Positions 24,586 through 32,885 of a stretch of 35,042 nt of DNA are shown piece after piece. The stretch is from Cyanobium sp. FGCU6. Lineage in GTDB: Bacteria > Cyanobacteriota > Cyanobacteriia > PCC-6307 > Cyanobiaceae. The position numbers and the translations under genes were made by a program. The DNA lies in NCBI GenBank assembly GCA_024958655.1, contig JANWUR010000013.1:1-35042 (forward strand), written 5' to 3'. The notes under the pieces were generated by a model. The model saw nothing but the letters and a program-made list of their open reading frames with translations, had not been told where the DNA came from and did not search any database. Positions within the stretch are counted from its first letter, which is position 1. Each line of letters opens with the position of its first letter.

Positions 24586-24951
24586 TCACTCTTCGTCGTC
24601 TTCGCTTGAACCGGCGGGAATCAGGCGGATCTGCTTGCGGCCGAGCTTGATCTCGAATTCATCGCCGGGCTTGAGATCGAGCAGAGCCGTGTAGGCCTTA
24701 CCGATCAGCAGGTTGCCATTGCCCTGCACGGTGGCCACATAGCTGAGCTTGCGACCGCCCTTACCCACCTTTCCGGTGGCGCCGAGCTCAAAACCCTTGG
24801 CCTCGAGCAGGGCCTCGTAGAACGCCGTGAAGTTGAGCCGCTCACCACCATCCTTCTTGGTGGAGACGTAGCCACAGGCACGGACGATCTCCGATTTGCC
24901 GACGTCGCCAAGCTCCTTGACCTTGGCCAGCAATTCCGATCCAGTGAGCAT
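24586..24951 (-). CDS. cyAbrB-type transcriptional regulator
   Basis: A 121-residue protein typical of the cyanobacterial AbrB family. The N-terminus MLTGSELLAKVKELG and VRACGYVSTKKDGGERLNF form the conserved first half. The C-terminal AbrB-like swapped-hairpin part contains GNLLIGKAYTALL and GDEFEIKLGRKQIRLIP. These regulators bind DNA broadly and tune carbon and nitrogen metabolism. ATG 24951 gives the conserved start; the longer open frame upstream is non-coding in character. It is divergent from the GNAT gene, with 172 nt of shared promoter region. Confidence 0.92.
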   Translation of the reverse strand: MLTGSELLAKVKELGDVGKSEIVRACGYVSTKKDGGERLNFTAFYEALLEAKGFELGATGKVGKGGRKLSYVATVQGNGNLLIGKAYTALLDLKPGDEFEIKLGRKQIRLIPAGSSEDDEE

Positions 24952-25123
24952 GGGAAGAAAGGGCGGTGATGAAGAAAGGGTTGGTGCGGGAGCTTCGCTG
25001 GATTTTCGCCTGAATCTCCAGGGCTGGATCCGGAGGAAGATCCCTCGTTCACTTCCAAAAGATACAGCAGCAGCGGCACGTGCCAACCCCCCTGCGCCAC
25101 AATCGAACCCTCGCAATCTATGG

Positions 25124-25600
25124 ATGGCTTGCCTGCGGCCGCTGCAGTCCACTGATCTCGACCAGCTGGTGAGGGTGTATCGCGACGCCGTACTCAGCCA
25201 GGCGGTGGGGCTTTACACCCCCGAGCAGATTGCAGCCTGGGGCGAGCATGCTGGCCGTGATCCTGGTCTGCGGGAAGCGTTGTTGCGGGGCTATGGTCTT
25301 GCCAGCTGCGCCATGGGCGACGACGCGATCATCGAAGCTTTCGCTCTGCTCGAACCCGACGATCGCCTCTCCCTCCTCTACTGCCGCGGGCGCGCCGGTC
25401 GTCAAGGGCGAGGTCGTGCCCTCGTGCAGGCCATGGAAGAGGAATCCAGGCGCCGCGGCTGTCAGCACATCCGCACGGAGGCCAGTCAGCTATCCCAACC
25501 GCTCCTGCTTCGGCTGGGATGGCGGGTGGAACGCGAGGAAACCGTGCGCTTCGCCGGCGAGTGGTTCAGCCGCTGGCGGATGATCAAGGACCTGATGTGA
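25124..25600 (+). CDS. GNAT family N-acetyltransferase
   Basis: A 158-residue acetyltransferase. The acetyl-CoA-binding motif A is seen as RAGRQGRGRALVQAMEEE, preceded by the usual beta strand (LSLLYC). The N-terminus LRPLQSTDLDQLVRVYRDAV and the C-terminal LLLRLGWRVEREETV fit the GNAT fold. The substrate (amine or protein) is unknown. ATG 25124 gives the standard start LRPLQ. Its stop at 25598-25600 lies 14 nt before the next ATG, so it is probably co-transcribed with the Nif11-cupin gene. Confidence 0.85.
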   Translation: MACLRPLQSTDLDQLVRVYRDAVLSQAVGLYTPEQIAAWGEHAGRDPGLREALLRGYGLASCAMGDDAIIEAFALLEPDDRLSLLYCRGRAGRQGRGRALVQAMEEESRRRGCQHIRTEASQLSQPLLLRLGWRVEREETVRFAGEWFSRWRMIKDLM

Positions 25601-25614
25601 TCCCCTGGTTGCTC

Positions 25615-26136
25615 ATGGCCGAAGCCCAGTTGCAGCAATTTCTGGAGAAGGTGCGGCAGTTGAACGCGTTTGTTGCCCTCTCCGAAGCCGATCCTGCCCT
25701 GCGCTGCGCCCTGCGCGATTGCGCCAGCCATCACGACGTGGTGACCCTGGCCAGAAGCTGCGGCTTCGAGATCGGCAGGCGATGGGGGGAGACGGCGGCC
25801 GCCAGTGCTGGCGAGGCCAATCTGCTGGCAGGGCCGTGCCCCAGCGAGGGAGAGGAGAGCACAACGGTGTTGCTGAGCACCGCCAGCCTTCGACTGGAGA
25901 GGATCCATTCCTGTCGAGCCGTCAGCCCACCAGGGTTCTGGTACGACCAACACGAGGAGGAATGGGTGCTGCTGCTGCAGGGAAGCGCCCGCATCCTCTT
26001 TGCCGATGAAAGCGCCGACAGGGAACTCAACCGGGGGGATGTGCTCTCGATTCCGTCAGGCCGTCGCCATCGGCTGGTGGCGACGGACGGACCTCCCGGG
26101 ACGATCTGGCTGGCTCTCTTTCATCGGCATTCCTGA
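25615..26136 (+). CDS. Nif11-like domain fused to a cupin domain
   Basis: A 173-residue fusion. Residues 1-60 fit Nif11 (LQQFLEKVRQLNAF, then SHHDVVTLARSCGFEIG). Residues 95-172 are a cupin: motif 1 is WYDQHEEEWVLLLQG, with the usual HxH reduced to HEE, and motif 2 is GDVLSIPSGRRHRL with its histidine. Metal binding is likely but through altered ligands. Cupin singletons of this type are common in cyanobacteria; the fused Nif11 head is less so. A GTG at 25597, overlapping the GNAT stop, is an alternative start. The 3' 110 bases overlap the convergent PsiE-like gene. Role unknown, possibly sensing or binding a small molecule. Confidence 0.8.
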   Translation: MAEAQLQQFLEKVRQLNAFVALSEADPALRCALRDCASHHDVVTLARSCGFEIGRRWGETAAASAGEANLLAGPCPSEGEESTTVLLSTASLRLERIHSCRAVSPPGFWYDQHEEEWVLLLQGSARILFADESADRELNRGDVLSIPSGRRHRLVATDGPPGTIWLALFHRHS

Positions 26137-26572
26137 GCCGCGCCGGCGTGCGCACCAGCACGAAGGCCAGGGCCAGGAACAGCACCGCCACCCCGAGGCC
26201 GGCCAGCAGCAGGGGTTTGTTCTCGGCACCAGCGGGCAGCACGATCACTTTGCGGGCCACGGCGGTGATGGCCGTGAGCAGCACCAGTTCGATCTGAACA
26301 CTGTGATGGCGCAGATAGGAATTGATGTTCTGCAGCACCTCGATGGCGATCAGCAGGGTGAGCAGATCGCCCAGCAGTCGCACGAGACGCTCGCCGTACC
26401 AGGTGATGCCTGGGGTCACCATCTCCCTGGTCACGAGGACGACCAGCTGGAGGGAGGCCACAACCGTGACCACCAGCAGAAGCAGACCGAGCAGCTTGGC
26501 CAGCTGCTGCTCGGCCCGATCGGCCAGGCGGAGGTAGGCGGCATCGGTGAACCACCGCGGTAGAGAGCCCAT
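26027..26572 (-). CDS. PsiE-like (phosphate-starvation-inducible) family membrane protein
   Basis: A 181-residue membrane protein with four hydrophobic helices. The first is LLGLLLLVVTVVASLQLVVLV, and the central region LLTLLIAIEVLQNINSYL plus IELVLLTAITAVARKVIVL is the family signature. The last is LLLAGLGVAVLFLALAFVLV. The hydrophilic C-terminal 35 residues are encoded in the 110-bp overlap with the opposing cupin gene. The role of PsiE is not established. ATG 26572 fits the amphipathic N-terminus. It follows the small secreted-protein gene by 13 nt, so the two are probably one operon. Confidence 0.85.
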   Translation of the reverse strand: MGSLPRWFTDAAYLRLADRAEQQLAKLLGLLLLVVTVVASLQLVVLVTREMVTPGITWYGERLVRLLGDLLTLLIAIEVLQNINSYLRHHSVQIELVLLTAITAVARKVIVLPAGAENKPLLLAGLGVAVLFLALAFVLVRTPARLRNADEREPARSSREVRPSPPADGDGLTESRAHPPG

Positions 26573-26585
26573 CAGCGGCGGAACT

Positions 26586-26822
26586 TCAGTTGCGGAACGG
26601 GGTGTACTGCGGCTTGGCCGGTGTGCTGCTCGGTGAATTCTCCAGTTCCGTGTCACAGGTCACGGAGCCATCCGGCGCCGTGACGCAATTGGTTGGTTTG
26701 ACCCGGGTCTCCGGACCCACCTTGCTGCCCGGCTGCAACATGAACTTCTCCACCTGGGCCACAGCCGGCAGGGCCAGCGCCGCCAGGCCGAGCAACAGAG
26801 CGGGGGCGGTGCGGTGGATCAT
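26586..26822 (-). CDS. Small secreted protein, hypothetical
   Basis: A 78-residue precursor. A signal peptide (RTAPALLLGLAALALP) ends at AVAQ. The mature part is about 57 residues with FMLQPGSKVGPETRV, two cysteines (NCVTAPDGSVTCDTELEN) that could form a disulfide, and a Pro/Thr-rich end. From memory similar short proteins occur in marine Synechococcus, without known function. The start at ATG 26822 is fixed by the signal peptide. Likely co-transcribed with the PsiE-like gene downstream. Confidence 0.7.
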   Translation of the reverse strand: MIHRTAPALLLGLAALALPAVAQVEKFMLQPGSKVGPETRVKPTNCVTAPDGSVTCDTELENSPSSTPAKPQYTPFRN

Positions 26823-26930
26823 CGCTGGGGAGGGTTCCAGGGGGTGGACGTGCTCAGCATGGCGCCAAAACCGCCGCTGCGGCACGGAAGCCGGGGAAAG
26901 GCAGAGAGAAGCGAACGTGGAGAGACGGGC

Positions 26931-27266
26931 TCAGGCGAGGTCCTGCTGGCGGATCTCCTCGAGCAGCAGATCCAGCTGGCCGAGCGAGGCATCGATCGAC
27001 GGCGACGAGGGCATGGAACCCTCGCCGTACTCAACCACCTGGTCCTCACCCTGCCAGAGGGCCTCGACGCCGCACAGGCGCTGAGCCAGCCCGGTGAGAC
27101 CCTCCTGGGCGTAGGTGCGGTGGAGTTCGTCCACCAGCACCGGCATGCGGATGGAGGCCGCCCTCAGTGCCCGGCGCAGATCGGCCTGGGTGCGCCCGGT
27201 GTGGCGCAGCCAGTCCTTCAGGAAGGCCTGAAGGTCGTCGAGCTGGTCGGGGCTGAGGGCAGGCAT
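26931..27266 (-). CDS. Hypothetical protein, helical, cytoplasmic
   Basis: A 111-residue soluble protein. The first two thirds are helical and basic (DDLQAFLKDWLRHTGRTQADL, MPVLVDELHRTYAQEGLTGLAQ), resembling a small helix-turn-helix or regulator-like fold. The end is acidic (LGQLDLLLEEIRQQD). I do not recognise a family. ATG 27266 is preceded in frame by a GTG at 27269. It begins 16 nt after the stop of the YkvA-like gene, so the pair is probably one transcription unit. Confidence 0.65.
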   Translation of the reverse strand: MPALSPDQLDDLQAFLKDWLRHTGRTQADLRRALRAASIRMPVLVDELHRTYAQEGLTGLAQRLCGVEALWQGEDQVVEYGEGSMPSSPSIDASLGQLDLLLEEIRQQDLA

Positions 27267-27282
27267 CACACCGTGATCGGGG

Positions 27283-27666
27283 TCAGCGGTTCGGCGGGAA
27301 CCACTGATCCAGTCTGCGCTGGGCGCGATCCTTGATCACCGGCGTGACGTGACGTGTGCACAGCCCGAGCAGGGCGGTGAGAGCCACCATGTCGTCGGTG
27401 AATCCGGCAGCCGGGATGAAATCCGGGATCAGATCCAGGGGCAGCACCAGGTAGGTGAGGGCGGCCAGCACCGTGATTCGGGCCTGGTGGGGCGTGCTGC
27501 CGTCGATCAGCATCTCGAAACACTCGAGGGCGGGCCTGGCAATCGTGCGGCCGGCACGGCGCAGAAGGCGCGTAAGCACGGACTCATCGACGACAGCGTT
27601 GGGCATCACCTCGGTGGCAAGGGTGTCCTGGGCGGCGGGGCCCGCAGCGGCCTGGGCGGCGGACAT
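27283..27666 (-). CDS. YkvA/DUF1232 family protein
   Basis: A 127-residue protein. The DUF1232 core is clear: TYLVLPLDLIPDFIPAAGFTD with the DLIPD...DD signature, followed by a hydrophobic helix (MVALTALLGL). These proteins are thought to be membrane-associated and their role is unknown. ATG 27666 has AGGAG 7 nt upstream, one of the clearest ribosome binding sites in the window, which decides the start. It is in a minus-strand run between the sigma factor and the helical hypothetical gene. Confidence 0.85.
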   Translation of the reverse strand: MSAAQAAAGPAAQDTLATEVMPNAVVDESVLTRLLRRAGRTIARPALECFEMLIDGSTPHQARITVLAALTYLVLPLDLIPDFIPAAGFTDDMVALTALLGLCTRHVTPVIKDRAQRRLDQWFPPNR

Positions 27667-27780
27667 GGCGTTCTCCTCTGGGTGGCTCGCCACGAGGGCG
27701 ACAACGACGTCATTCTGTGGACCACCCCCCTTCCGTCACCAGATACGGTTGCCCCTACGGGAGGGGGTGAGGACCGCCCT

Positions 27781-28701
27781 TCACTCCTCCACCAGACCGC
27801 TCTCAATGCCGGCCTTGCGCAGCTTGCGCAGGGCGCGCTGCACCACCTGACGGCAGTACTCCCGGCTGCAGGCAAGCTGTCGCGCCACCTCCGCCAGGGT
27901 GCGCCACTCGTGGCTGCCGTCGAGCCCGAAGCGCAGCAGCACCACCGTCCGTTCCTTGGGGGTGAGGTTCGCCTGCTCCAGCAGGGTCCACACCGAGGCG
28001 GTGCGCTCCGCCTGTTCCGCCCGCTCCATCGGCGCCGGTTCCGGGCTCGGCAGCACATCCACCAGTTCGGAGGGATCGGCCTTGGAGCGCACGGCCCCCT
28101 GCAGGCTCACGGTGATGCTGCGCAGCTCGCAGCCCAGCAGTTCCTCCACCTCGCTCACCGCCAAGCCCATGGCCTTGGCCAGCTCCTGGGGCGTGGGCGC
28201 ATGGCCGCAGCTCTGGAGGTGCCGGGCCTTGGCGGCCCGCAGCCGGGTGAGCTTTTCGTTCACGTTCACCGGGATGCGGATCGTGCGGCTCTGGGTGGAG
28301 AGGGCCCGGTTCAGACCCTGACGAATCCACCAGTAGGCGTAGGTGCTGAACCGATGCCCGCGGGTGGGATCGAATTTCTCCACCGCCCGTGTGAGGCCGA
28401 TCGTTCCTTCCTGAATCAGATCCAACAGATCGAGACCCTTGCCCTGGTAACGCTTGGCGAGATTCACCACCAGCCGCAGATTGGCGGTGATCATCTGCTG
28501 CTTGGCCCGCTCACCGTTGCGCAGGGTGCGCCGCTCCAGATCGTCGTAGCTACAGGCGTCGCCGACACCGCCCGCCAGGCTGCAGCGCTCATGCAGAGCC
28601 ACCATCGCCTGCACCTTGCGCCCGAGGGTGAGCTCCTGCTCTGGCGTGAGCAACTGATGGCGACCAATCTCTCCGAGAAAGGCGCTCAAGGAACTCGCCA
28701 T
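27781..28701 (-). CDS. Group 2 RNA polymerase sigma-70 factor
   Basis: A 306-residue alternative primary-like sigma factor without region 1.1. Region 1.2/2 begins at LLTPEQELTLGRKVQ. Region 2 holds NLRLVVNLAKRYQGKG, LDLIQEGTIGL and the -10-recognition helix STYAYWWIRQGL. Region 3 follows (RIPVNVNEKLTRL), and region 4 ends in the -35 helix-turn-helix LAEVARQLACSREYCRQVV. In cyanobacteria such factors (SigB-SigE types) act in stress, light and nutrient responses; the exact member cannot be named from sequence alone. ATG 28701 gives the normal N-terminus. The 286-bp region to the divergent DUF2214 gene should contain both promoters; I could not pick clear boxes. Confidence 0.93.
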   Translation of the reverse strand: MASSLSAFLGEIGRHQLLTPEQELTLGRKVQAMVALHERCSLAGGVGDACSYDDLERRTLRNGERAKQQMITANLRLVVNLAKRYQGKGLDLLDLIQEGTIGLTRAVEKFDPTRGHRFSTYAYWWIRQGLNRALSTQSRTIRIPVNVNEKLTRLRAAKARHLQSCGHAPTPQELAKAMGLAVSEVEELLGCELRSITVSLQGAVRSKADPSELVDVLPSPEPAPMERAEQAERTASVWTLLEQANLTPKERTVVLLRFGLDGSHEWRTLAEVARQLACSREYCRQVVQRALRKLRKAGIESGLVEE

Positions 28702-28987
28702 GAGATTCAACCGGCACTGTTCGGAACCTAGGGTTGCCAGAGGCGTTCCAGCGAACCCCCCGAAAGGCTTCCGGATTAGCGCCCTCAGCAGGACACAAAC
28801 CTTCACGGCATCCGCGCGCACGAGGCCTGGGTCTTCCGGTGAACGCGCCGGCGAGAGAGGGACATTCACCTGGACATCCTGACTCCGCGGAACGACATGT
28901 TTTCTTCGGGATCAGATGGAGAACGACGCAGCCCCATCCCGACCGTTAACGTCGCCAGGCTTCTGCGAATCCGCCCCGCCGCTTCCG

Positions 28988-29476
28988 ATGGCCGTTCTCG
29001 CCGCCCTGCCCGCACCGGTGCTGCCCAGCGCCGCCGTGGCCTACGTGCACTACCTGAGCTTCATGGTCTGCTTCGGAGCGCTGGTGCTGGAACGCCGACT
29101 GATCCGCGCCGATCCCTCACGCGAAGACGCCACCTTGATGGTGATCACCGATGTGGTGTACGGCATCGCCGCCCTCGCCCTTCTGCTGAGCGGAATCGCC
29201 CGGGTGCTGCACTTCGGCCAGGGCTCGGCCTTCTACACCGAGAATCCCCTGTTCTGGGTGAAGGTGGGCACTTACGTCGCGGTGGGGGCTCTGTCGCTCT
29301 ACCCCACGATCACGTACATCCTGTGGGCGATCCCCCTGCGCAAGGGCGAGCTGCCGCAGGTGAGCGAGGCCCTGGCCGGGCGCCTGCGCTGGATTCTCAA
29401 CATCGAATTGGTGGGCTTCGCGGCCATCCCCTTCCTCGCCACCCTGATGGCCCGCGGAGTCGGACTGGCGGGCTGA
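28988..29476 (+). CDS. DUF2214 family membrane protein
   Basis: A 162-residue protein with four transmembrane helices. Landmarks are AYVHYLSFMVCFGALVLERRL (a histidine and an arginine in the first helix region), VVYGIAALALLLSGIARVL, the FWVKVGTYVAVGALSLYPT segment, and WILNIELVGFAAIPFLATLMA. This matches DUF2214, whose function is unknown; buried His residues could bind haem. ATG 28988 was preferred over ATG 28916 because the latter adds a non-coding-like stretch. The stop overlaps the start of the metalloprotease gene (TGATG), so the two are coupled. Confidence 0.85.
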   Translation: MAVLAALPAPVLPSAAVAYVHYLSFMVCFGALVLERRLIRADPSREDATLMVITDVVYGIAALALLLSGIARVLHFGQGSAFYTENPLFWVKVGTYVAVGALSLYPTITYILWAIPLRKGELPQVSEALAGRLRWILNIELVGFAAIPFLATLMARGVGLAG

Positions 29477-30258
29477 TGCCACCCCGAGGCTTCTGGGGCT
29501 GGCCAGGCTTCTGGGCTACAGCCTTCGCCGCTCTGGCCCTGGCCATGCCGAGCGTGGCGGCGCCTTCCCCAGGCTGCCGGGCAGCGGATGAACGCCTCAC
29601 CCTCGAGGCCCTGGCTGCTGAGCAGGCACCCGTGGCTCCGCCCCCCCCGCCCGCAAGCGCCGGATCCCTGGGCGACTATCGCCATCGGCTCAGCCCCTCC
29701 CCCTACGGCTGGGTGCGGCTTCCTTCCTGGTGCGTGTGGGTGGAGCCTGTCGCGGACGGCGATGAGGCTTCCCACCGGCGAGACCGGCTCTGGCTGGCGG
29801 CCGTGCAGGCTGCTCTCGGGCACTGGGTCCGTTCGGGGGTGGTGGTGCAGCGCGCCGACGATCCCCAGGCGGCGCAGGTACGGGTGTGGCGCCGGCGCCC
29901 TCCCCTGCGCCACGGCCCAGACGGCCGGCTGCGTGCCAGCCATGGTCGTGCGCAGCTGCGCCTGGTGGCGGCCCGCACGCAAGGGCGGCAATGGATCGAA
30001 CCGCAGGTGGAGGTTTGGATCGCTCAGGGGCAGGGAAGCCAGGGGCTGCAGGCCACCGCCCTCCATGAGCTGGGCCATGCCTTCGGGCTCTGGGGCCACA
30101 GCGACGACCCCGGCGATGCGATGGCGGCTGTTCCCGGAGCGCAGCCGGTGCTGGAGCCGAGTGAGCGGGATCGGGCCACTCTGCGCTGGCTTCAGGCCCA
30201 GCCCAGCCGCATCGGCGAACCGCTGGAGGAGCGCCCAGCTCCGGCCCCGGGCCGCTGA
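29476..30258 (+). CDS. Secreted metzincin-like zinc metalloprotease
   Basis: A 260-residue precursor. The N-terminal hydrophobic stretch (TAFAALALAMPSVAA) is a signal peptide. The extended zinc site HELGHAFGLWGH gives His197, Glu198, His201 and His207, the metzincin pattern HExxHxxGxxH with one extra spacer. A downstream GDAMAAVP segment could be the Met-turn, followed by PSERDRATLRWLQ as in matrixin-like proteases. It probably acts in the periplasm or outside on proteins. The start is fixed by the TGATG overlap with the DUF2214 stop. It is convergent with znuB, with only 4 nt between stops. Confidence 0.85.
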   Translation: MPPRGFWGWPGFWATAFAALALAMPSVAAPSPGCRAADERLTLEALAAEQAPVAPPPPPASAGSLGDYRHRLSPSPYGWVRLPSWCVWVEPVADGDEASHRRDRLWLAAVQAALGHWVRSGVVVQRADDPQAAQVRVWRRRPPLRHGPDGRLRASHGRAQLRLVAARTQGRQWIEPQVEVWIAQGQGSQGLQATALHELGHAFGLWGHSDDPGDAMAAVPGAQPVLEPSERDRATLRWLQAQPSRIGEPLEERPAPAPGR

Positions 30259-30262
30259 CCGT

Positions 30263-31096
30263 TCAGCCCGCCAGGGCGTTGCGCCCGGCCTCCAGGGCCA
30301 GCACCAGCAGGAATCCCAGAGCCTGCACCAGCACCACGCTCGGCCCGGAGGGCAGGTCGAACACCGCCGAAAGAAGCAGGCCCAGCACCGCGCCGCCGGC
30401 CCCGAGCGCGGCCGCGAGCGCCACGTACGCCCCGAAACGGCCACAGGCGAGCCTGGCGGCACAGGCCGGGATCACCACGAAGGCGCTGATCAGCAGCACG
30501 CCCACCGCCTTGATCGACACCGCCACCACCACCGCCAGCAGCACCACGAACGCCAGGCGATGGCGGTCGGCATCGACGCCGCGGGACACCGCGAGGGGCT
30601 CGTCGATCGTGAGCAGGATCTGGCTGCGCCGGGTCAGCAGCAGGTAGCTCCCCGCCAGCACCAGCAGCCCCAGGATCAGCTGCAGGTCGTGGCTGGTGAC
30701 GCCGAGGATGTCGCCGAACAGCAGACGTTCGATGCCCCCCTGGAGGCCCCGGGCCCGGCTGAGGGTGAGCACGGCCAGCGCCAGCGACGACGAGTAGACG
30801 ATGTTCAGCAGCGCATCGGCGGGCAGCCGGCTGCTGCGCACCAGCCGATGCACCCCGAGGGCGAACAGCACCGCGAAGGGGATCAGCACCAGGGTGGGAT
30901 CGAGACCCAGCACGATGCCCAGGCTGAGCCCCAGCAGGGCGGAATGGCCCAGGGCGTCGCTGAAGAAGGAGAGCTGACGCAGCACCGCGAAGCTGCCGAG
31001 TACACCGCCGAGGGCGCCCGTGAGGAGGCCCGCCAGCAGGGCGCGCTGCAGGAAGGGGAGAGCAAGCAGCTCCGCCACCGGCACCGCGGTGCTCAT
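30263..31096 (-). CDS. znuB: Zinc ABC transporter permease
   Basis: A 277-residue inner-membrane permease of the ABC-3 (ZnuB/TroC) family with about eight or nine helices. Conserved segments include LRQLSFFSDALGHSALLG, SSRLPADALLNIVYSSSLAL and VGVLLISAFVVIPACAARL. It forms the Zn(II) channel with ZnuC. Its ATG overlaps the znuC stop (ATGA at 31093-31096), the typical operon arrangement. Manganese-type relatives exist; the Zur-box-like site upstream of znuA favours zinc. Confidence 0.93.
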   Translation of the reverse strand: MSTAVPVAELLALPFLQRALLAGLLTGALGGVLGSFAVLRQLSFFSDALGHSALLGLSLGIVLGLDPTLVLIPFAVLFALGVHRLVRSSRLPADALLNIVYSSSLALAVLTLSRARGLQGGIERLLFGDILGVTSHDLQLILGLLVLAGSYLLLTRRSQILLTIDEPLAVSRGVDADRHRLAFVVLLAVVVAVSIKAVGVLLISAFVVIPACAARLACGRFGAYVALAAALGAGGAVLGLLLSAVFDLPSGPSVVLVQALGFLLVLALEAGRNALAG

Positions 31097-31875
31097 GCCG
31101 GCGGGCCGGGGGCGTGGTGGTGGCGGTAGGGCACCCAGTCGCGGCCGTAGACCCGCTCGAGTTCGGCGGCTGAGAGGGCATGATCGGGGCTGCCGGAGCA
31201 GCGCAGGCTGCGGTTCAGGCAGAGCACGCGGTCGCTGGTGCGACGCACCATGTCGAGGTCGTGGGAGACCTGCAGGATCGTCCAGCCCTCGCTGCGGTGC
31301 AGCTGGTAGAGCAGCTGGTGGAACTGCTCCGCCGCCAGGGGATCGAGTCCCGCCTGGGCTTCGTCGAGCAGCAGCAACCGGCGGGGGCGCACCACGCAGA
31401 AGGAGAGGAGCACCCGCTTGAGCTGGCCGGTGGAGAGCTCGCTGAGGGCGCGATCGGCGAGATCGGCGCAGCCGGTCTTGGCCAAGGCAGCCGCCACGGC
31501 GCTGCGGCGGGCGCGGCCGCCGGTCCAGGGCAGGCTCGGGCCGGGGGGATCCCAGCCCAGACCCACGAACTCCGCCACCGAAACCGGGAAGCGCCCCCCG
31601 AGGGCCAGGGTCTGGGGGAGGTAGGCCACCTGCTGGCGGATCGCCGCCGGCAGCTGCCCGCGCGGTCCGAGCCGGGCCCCCAGCACCCGCACCTCGCCGG
31701 AGCGGCGGGGCAGGATGCCGATCAGAGCCTGGAGCAGCGAGCTCTTGCCGGCGCCGTTCGGCCCCACCAGGGCGGTGTCGGTTTCAGGAGCGAGCTCGAA
31801 GCTCACGTCGTCGACCACCGTGACACCCTCGCGGCGCACGCTGAGGTCGCTGACAGCGAGAACCATTTCCACCAT
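31093..31875 (-). CDS. znuC: Zinc ABC transporter ATP-binding protein
   Basis: A 260-residue ATPase. Walker A is GPNGAGKSS, the Q-loop lies in VAYLPQTLAL, the signature is LSTGQLKRVLLS (LSTGQ instead of LSGGQ), Walker B is RLLLLDEAQAGLDP, and the H-loop is QVSHD. It powers zinc uptake through ZnuB. ATG 31875 is the first start; ATG 31866 is also in frame. znuA ends 32 nt upstream and znuB overlaps its stop, so all three are one operon. Confidence 0.95.
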   Translation of the reverse strand: MVEMVLAVSDLSVRREGVTVVDDVSFELAPETDTALVGPNGAGKSSLLQALIGILPRRSGEVRVLGARLGPRGQLPAAIRQQVAYLPQTLALGGRFPVSVAEFVGLGWDPPGPSLPWTGGRARRSAVAAALAKTGCADLADRALSELSTGQLKRVLLSFCVVRPRRLLLLDEAQAGLDPLAAEQFHQLLYQLHRSEGWTILQVSHDLDMVRRTSDRVLCLNRSLRCSGSPDHALSAAELERVYGRDWVPYRHHHAPGPPA

Positions 31876-31907
31876 GAAAGGAACCCTACCCGGGCCAGCC
31901 CATGCAG

Positions 31908-32876
31908 TCAGCCACCCAGGGCGCTGACGAGGGCCTCGCCATTGCGGCGCATCGTGTCGAGGTAGTGGGCGGGGCCCGCCGTGGCGCCCGCCGGCAGGGT
32001 TTCCAGCGGATCGAAGGGAAGGATGCGCAGGCCCAGATCGCTGGCCACGGTCTGGAGATCGCCGCCATGGCCTCCCGGCTCCGCCAGCAGGGCCTTCAGA
32101 CCGCCATCACCGGCCACCGCACTGACACGCTGCAGATCGGTGGGCGAAGGGAGGCTGTCGGGAGTGGCCACCAGGGGCTCCGAACGGAGCCGGTAACGAG
32201 CGGCCAGGTAGGGAGCCAGGTCGTGGGACACCACGAAGCGGCGACCGGCGAACGGCGCCAGCCGGGTGGCCAGCTCGCCATCCAGGCGTTCCAGCTGGGC
32301 GATGAAGGCGGCGGCATTGGCGGCATAGCGGGCCCGGCAGCCGGGATCGGCGGCGCCCAGGCCGTCACGGATGGCCTGCACCTGCTGGATCGCCCGCTGG
32401 GGATCGAGCCAGACATGGGGGTTGGGGGCACCATCGGGCCCGGTCAGGGGAGTGACGGCACGGGATGCCTCGACCCGCACCAGATCCGGCGGAGCGGCAG
32501 CAGCGATGCCGGCCTCGAGCGGAGCCTCAAGGCCGAGGCCGTTCACGACGAGAACACCGGCCTTGCCCAGGCGGGCGAGATCGCCGGGGCGGGCGTGGCT
32601 GTGGTGAGGGTCGCCACCGTCGCTGCTGAGGGGCTCCACCGCGGCGCAGCCGTCGGCGACCGCTCGGGTGAACAGGGTGAGCGGCAGGGCGGTGGTGAGC
32701 ACCAGCGGCCGGGCCTGAGGGGCGCGGGGCCCGGTTTCAGCGGGATCGGCAGCAGTGGCCGGGGGCGCCACCTGCGGCGTGGCTTGCTCGGGAGCGCGGG
32801 CGCAGCCGGCCGTGAGCAGCGACAGGACGACGACGACGCAGGCGACAGCGGCCGGGGACCGGGGAAGGACAGCCAT
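31908..32876 (-). CDS. znuA: Zinc-binding lipoprotein of the ZnuACB importer
   Basis: A 322-residue substrate-binding protein. The lipobox LLTAGC marks it as a lipoprotein tethered by Cys25. Zinc-ligand histidines are expected in DPHHSHARPGD, in PNPHVWLDP and in VVSHDLAPY, the three conserved sites of cluster 9 binding proteins. The His-rich loop found in many ZnuA proteins is reduced to DPHHSH here. It captures periplasmic Zn(II) and passes it to ZnuB. ATG 32876 gives the lipoprotein signal. A Zur-box-like palindrome lies 10-24 nt upstream of the start. Confidence 0.93.
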   Translation of the reverse strand: MAVLPRSPAAVACVVVVLSLLTAGCARAPEQATPQVAPPATAADPAETGPRAPQARPLVLTTALPLTLFTRAVADGCAAVEPLSSDGGDPHHSHARPGDLARLGKAGVLVVNGLGLEAPLEAGIAAAAPPDLVRVEASRAVTPLTGPDGAPNPHVWLDPQRAIQQVQAIRDGLGAADPGCRARYAANAAAFIAQLERLDGELATRLAPFAGRRFVVSHDLAPYLAARYRLRSEPLVATPDSLPSPTDLQRVSAVAGDGGLKALLAEPGGHGGDLQTVASDLGLRILPFDPLETLPAGATAGPAHYLDTMRRNGEALVSALGG

Positions 32877-32885
32877 CGACGCGTG

